A DNA stretch of 64,000 bases from Streptomyces capitiformicae (lineage in GTDB: Bacteria; Actinomycetota; Actinomycetes; Streptomycetales; Streptomycetaceae), in contig NZ_CP022161.1 of NCBI RefSeq assembly GCF_002214185.1, positions 1,550,001 through 1,614,000 of the forward strand. Direction: 5' to 3'. The translations under genes and the position numbers were made by a program. The notes beneath the pieces were generated by a model that saw nothing but the letters and a program-made list of their open reading frames with translations, was not told the origin of the DNA and made no database searches. Positions 62,384-64,000 of this stretch are shown piece after piece (within the stretch, counting starts at the first letter, position 1; every line of letters begins with the position of its first letter).

Positions 62384-62406
62384 GTTGCCGTCAACTACTG
62401 CCGTCA
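62384..62406. repeat. Right direct repeat bounding the integrated element
   Basis: GTTGCCGTCAACTACTGCCGTCA (as GTTGCCGTCA, A, CTACTGCCGTCA), immediately after int. Near-identical to 56736-56757. Two GCCGTCA heptamers. Confidence 0.6.
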
Positions 62407-62414
62407 AGACCCTC

Positions 62415-62449
62415 TGAAGCCCCACCAGACGCCGTCTGATGGGGCTTCA
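62415..62449. terminator. Hairpin between int and toxin immunity gene
   Basis: TGAAGCCCCACCAGACGCCG and CGTCTGATGGGGCTTCA: 16-17 paired bases with a small asymmetry. The flanking genes converge here, so it may serve both int and the immunity gene. Confidence 0.65.
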
Positions 62450-62467
62450 GATTTGCGAGTTGAACGA

Positions 62468-62950
62468 CTACGAACCTTGGCACCCACCCAGGAACTCACG
62501 TACCGCCGAGACGCTGGTCCGCCATTCGGAGATGGAATTTCCGTCTTCATCGACAGTGAGTCGTGACCTTACTGAGGACCACGGCTCAAGAGGGTCGAAA
62601 TCCCTCTCCAGCTCATCCAGGAAGATGATCGAGTTCTGGATAATCACATCTTCCCCTCGCCTATAAAGCGGCCAACAGAAGATGAAATTGCTGGCTTCCG
62701 GATTGGTGATCGAAGCAACGAGACAGGAGTCCCTTTCTTTCCCGTCGAAAATCACCTGAAGCGAATCGCGCCAACTACGCTGGTACTCCTCGATGCTCCA
62801 GTAGGACAGATCCATGTAGAACGACTCCGCGAAGTCACCAACAGTGATCCTGCCGGTCGCTCCGGCCTCTTGGAGCAAGGCGGCCGGAGGCCGATCCGAT
62901 GCAACCTCGATAGAGAACGCGTCAGTTCTTGATGTAGTTGAGATCTGCAT
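62468..62950 (-). CDS. Putative immunity protein for Ntox21-like toxin
   Basis: 160 residues from the ATG 62950, overlapping the toxin 3' end by 29 nt. GRITVGDFAESFYMDLSYWSIEEYQRSWRDSLQVI, CLVASITNPEASNFIFCWPLYRRGEDVIIQNSIIFLDEL, then LTVDEDGNSISEWRTSVSAVREFL (each shown only in part: YWSIEEYQRSWRDSLQVI; NFIFCWPLYRRGEDVIIQNS). Resembles CdiI-type immunity proteins found beside this toxin class, by memory and low confidence. Acidic, cytoplasmic; would block the toxin encoded just upstream. Confidence 0.7.
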   Translation of the reverse strand: MQISTTSRTDAFSIEVASDRPPAALLQEAGATGRITVGDFAESFYMDLSYWSIEEYQRSWRDSLQVIFDGKERDSCLVASITNPEASNFIFCWPLYRRGEDVIIQNSIIFLDELERDFDPLEPWSSVRSRLTVDEDGNSISEWRTSVSAVREFLGGCQGS

Positions 62951-64000
62951 CATAGGTGCCAATCCTGTCGCCTCGACGGCTGAATACCTTCCAGCCCCCA
63001 GACACGTTGTGCCCATCGACATCGGGAGTGATGTAGTTCTTGCCGTTGAAGAATACGTCTTGTCCGTGCGAGTTGAACGGCGCCTTTTGGGGCGCAATTC
63101 TCCTGTTGTACCCCAGAGCTCCCGCGCGATCCCTTAGCGTACCGGCGTAAAGTTCTCGGTTCTGCGCACTGCGCGCGGCCACCGAATCAGGATGATAGGG
63201 GTCACCCTTCAATGCAGGAGAGGAGGTGTAGCCCTCAGGAAGATCACAGTTGCTGTTGTGAACCAGGACCGGCGTCTCGCCCGCCAGCACATAGTACGTG
63301 TGCAGGTCATCGACGGTGAAGTTGTACGTGCGAGCGTACTTGGTGAAGGGGCGGTTGCTCGTGACGATGACTGTGTTGCCCTCGTCAGTGAGCAGGGTCA
63401 TGCCTGGTTCGAGGGCTGATGCGTCGATCCAGGCGTGCTCGGAGGGCGACCAGAAGGGGTGCTCGTGAGTGGCCGTGAGCTTCTCGATGCCGTCTTCCGT
63501 GGCGATGGACAGCTCGTTGAAGTACTTGTCGTGTTCCGTGACGATCAGATGGGTGACTCGTCTCGGGCCGGACTCTCCGGTTTCCGGATCGGTGGCGAGT
63601 ACCTTGTCACCGACCTTCACATCCTCGATGTCCTTGGTCTTGCCGTCGGCCATGAGGACGTCGGTACCGGCCAGGAAGCACTTGAGGCAGCCCCGGGGTT
63701 TTGGCCTCGCCAGCTTTCCGCCGGGCTTCTTCCCTCCGACCATGTTGAGGATGAGATCGAAGCCGATGTTGCCGCAGATGGGACAAGTGTCAACGGTTTC
63801 GATTCCCTTGACGTGTTTCCATCCTTCGTAGAAATTCCTCAGATCCACGCAGGCGTTGTTCATGCTGAAGCTGCAGCGCTCGCGGAAATAGAGCTCCATG
63901 TTGAGCTCGTAGCTCAACCAACTGGCCCATTGCCCATTGACCCGATAGAACTGGCCGTACGTCGGGTAGTTTTGCTGGTACGCCTTCACCAGTTTCTTTG
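62922..64000 (-). CDS. Polymorphic toxin, 3' part: zinc knuckle, HINT, Ntox21-like tip
   Basis: The frame is open to the window edge, so only the C-terminal 359 codons are visible. DTCPICGN and GCLKC (about 68-104) may bind zinc. The pretoxin HINT domain begins CFLAGTDVLMADGKTKDIED and ends LHTYYVLAGETPVLVHN, with LTATHEHPFW as its B-block His motif. The last 107 residues (APFNSHGQDVFFNGKNYITP, DVDGHNVSGGWKVF, GDRIGTYDADLNYI) match, from memory, the Ntox21/'toxin C-terminal domain' RNase group. HINT would autocleave to release the tip into a rival cell. Immunity gene overlaps downstream. Confidence 0.85.
   Translation of the reverse strand, partial: KKLVKAYQQNYPTYGQFYRVNGQWASWLSYELNMELYFRERCSFSMNNACVDLRNFYEGWKHVKGIETVDTCPICGNIGFDLILNMVGGKKPGGKLARPKPRGCLKCFLAGTDVLMADGKTKDIEDVKVGDKVLATDPETGESGPRRVTHLIVTEHDKYFNELSIATEDGIEKLTATHEHPFWSPSEHAWIDASALEPGMTLLTDEGNTVIVTSNRPFTKYARTYNFTVDDLHTYYVLAGETPVLVHNSNCDLPEGYTSSPALKGDPYHPDSVAARSAQNRELYAGTLRDRAGALGYNRRIAPQKAPFNSHGQDVFFNGKNYITPDVDGHNVSGGWKVFSRRGDRIGTYDADLNYIKN
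63245..63307. repeat. HINT-tail homology, right copy
   Basis: Codes for the end of the HINT domain in the main toxin; 58 of 63 bases match 56586-56648. Marks the junction between the conserved carrier and the exchangeable toxin tip. Confidence 0.85.

Larger units (their letters stand above)
56736..62406. mobile_element. 5.7-kb integrated element (mini-AICE-like)
   Basis: Bounded by near-identical 22/23-bp direct repeats and carrying, from the right: tyrosine integrase, excisionase, RepSA rolling-circle initiator, GntR regulator, and a RelE/XRE toxin-antitoxin with an extra XRE gene. This is the pSAM2/AICE core (int-xis-rep-regulator). The FtsK-like TraB/TraSA and Spd spread genes are absent, so it can replicate and integrate in principle but would need a helper to transfer. 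It sits between two toxin-tip cassettes. No tRNA gene was found at either end. Confidence 0.7.

Noticed and set aside
56700..62460. tRNA gene as attachment site of the integrated element
   Set aside because: No cloverleaf or T-loop GTTCRA-type sequence recognised at either boundary.

Overview
High-GC actinobacterial chromosome, almost certainly Streptomyces: third-position G/C codon use, GTG/TTG starts, ATGA/GTGA stop-start couplings and typical Streptomyces families (nucleoside BMP transporter, nonulosonic-acid wall-glycopolymer genes, sdhCDAB, TM2/DUF2752, Uma2, an AICE-type repSA/xis/int set). The conserved part (about 7.8-48 kb) recalls, from memory, the S. coelicolor region running from sdh to the nucleoside transporter. 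No rRNA, tRNA or CRISPR array was seen.

Layout. 0-6.1 kb: accessory metabolism and regulation: the 3' part of an MFS exporter, two TetR regulators each beside an FAD monooxygenase with palindromic operators between them, an ECF sigma factor with a SnoaL-like tail, and a STAS protein. 6.1-7.8 kb: a decayed IS200/IS605 element with both end hairpins, an AEC-transporter remnant and a Uma2 protein. 7.8-18 kb: a minus-strand nucleoside uptake and salvage block (two BMP lipoproteins, ATPase, two permeases, cytidine deaminase, thymidine phosphorylase) with a recurring GTCTACGCGCGT motif, plus an M20 amidohydrolase. 18.3-28.8 kb: a nonulosonic-acid (sialic acid/Kdn-like) glycopolymer cluster: NeuB-like synthase, a CMP-sugar synthetase fused to a HAD phosphatase, two polysialyltransferase-like proteins, a DUF6716-like protein, GT2, acyltransferase and methyltransferase. 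28.8-43.1 kb: LysE exporter, decayed Uma2, stand-alone acyl-CoA mutase large subunit, L,D-transpeptidase lipoprotein, two paralogous ECF sigma/membrane-protein pairs, a decayed PGRP amidase, several unknowns, a GH20 hexosaminidase and an OHCU decarboxylase. 43.4-46.9 kb: sdhCDAB with a strong terminator. 46.9-55.6 kb: TM2 and DUF2752 membrane proteins, a decayed DUF4132 gene, a HigBA-type toxin-antitoxin pair with a palindromic operator, secreted FG-GAP and Cip1-like proteins, and an XRE-TPR regulator upstream of four overlapping small genes.

55.6-64 kb is the most unusual part. A polymorphic-toxin locus reads leftward. The main toxin (running off the right edge) carries a zinc-knuckle, a HINT domain, an Ntox21-like tip and its immunity gene. 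An orphan tip with about 63 bp of matching HINT tail, a putative ADP-ribosyltransferase toxin domain and its own immunity gene sits 6.6 kb away. Between them lies a 5.7-kb integrated element (two XRE genes, a RelE/HigB-type toxin, GntR regulator, RepSA initiator, excisionase, tyrosine integrase) bounded by near-identical 22/23-bp direct repeats and lacking any FtsK-like transfer gene. It looks like a mini-AICE inserted in a toxin-tip cassette array.
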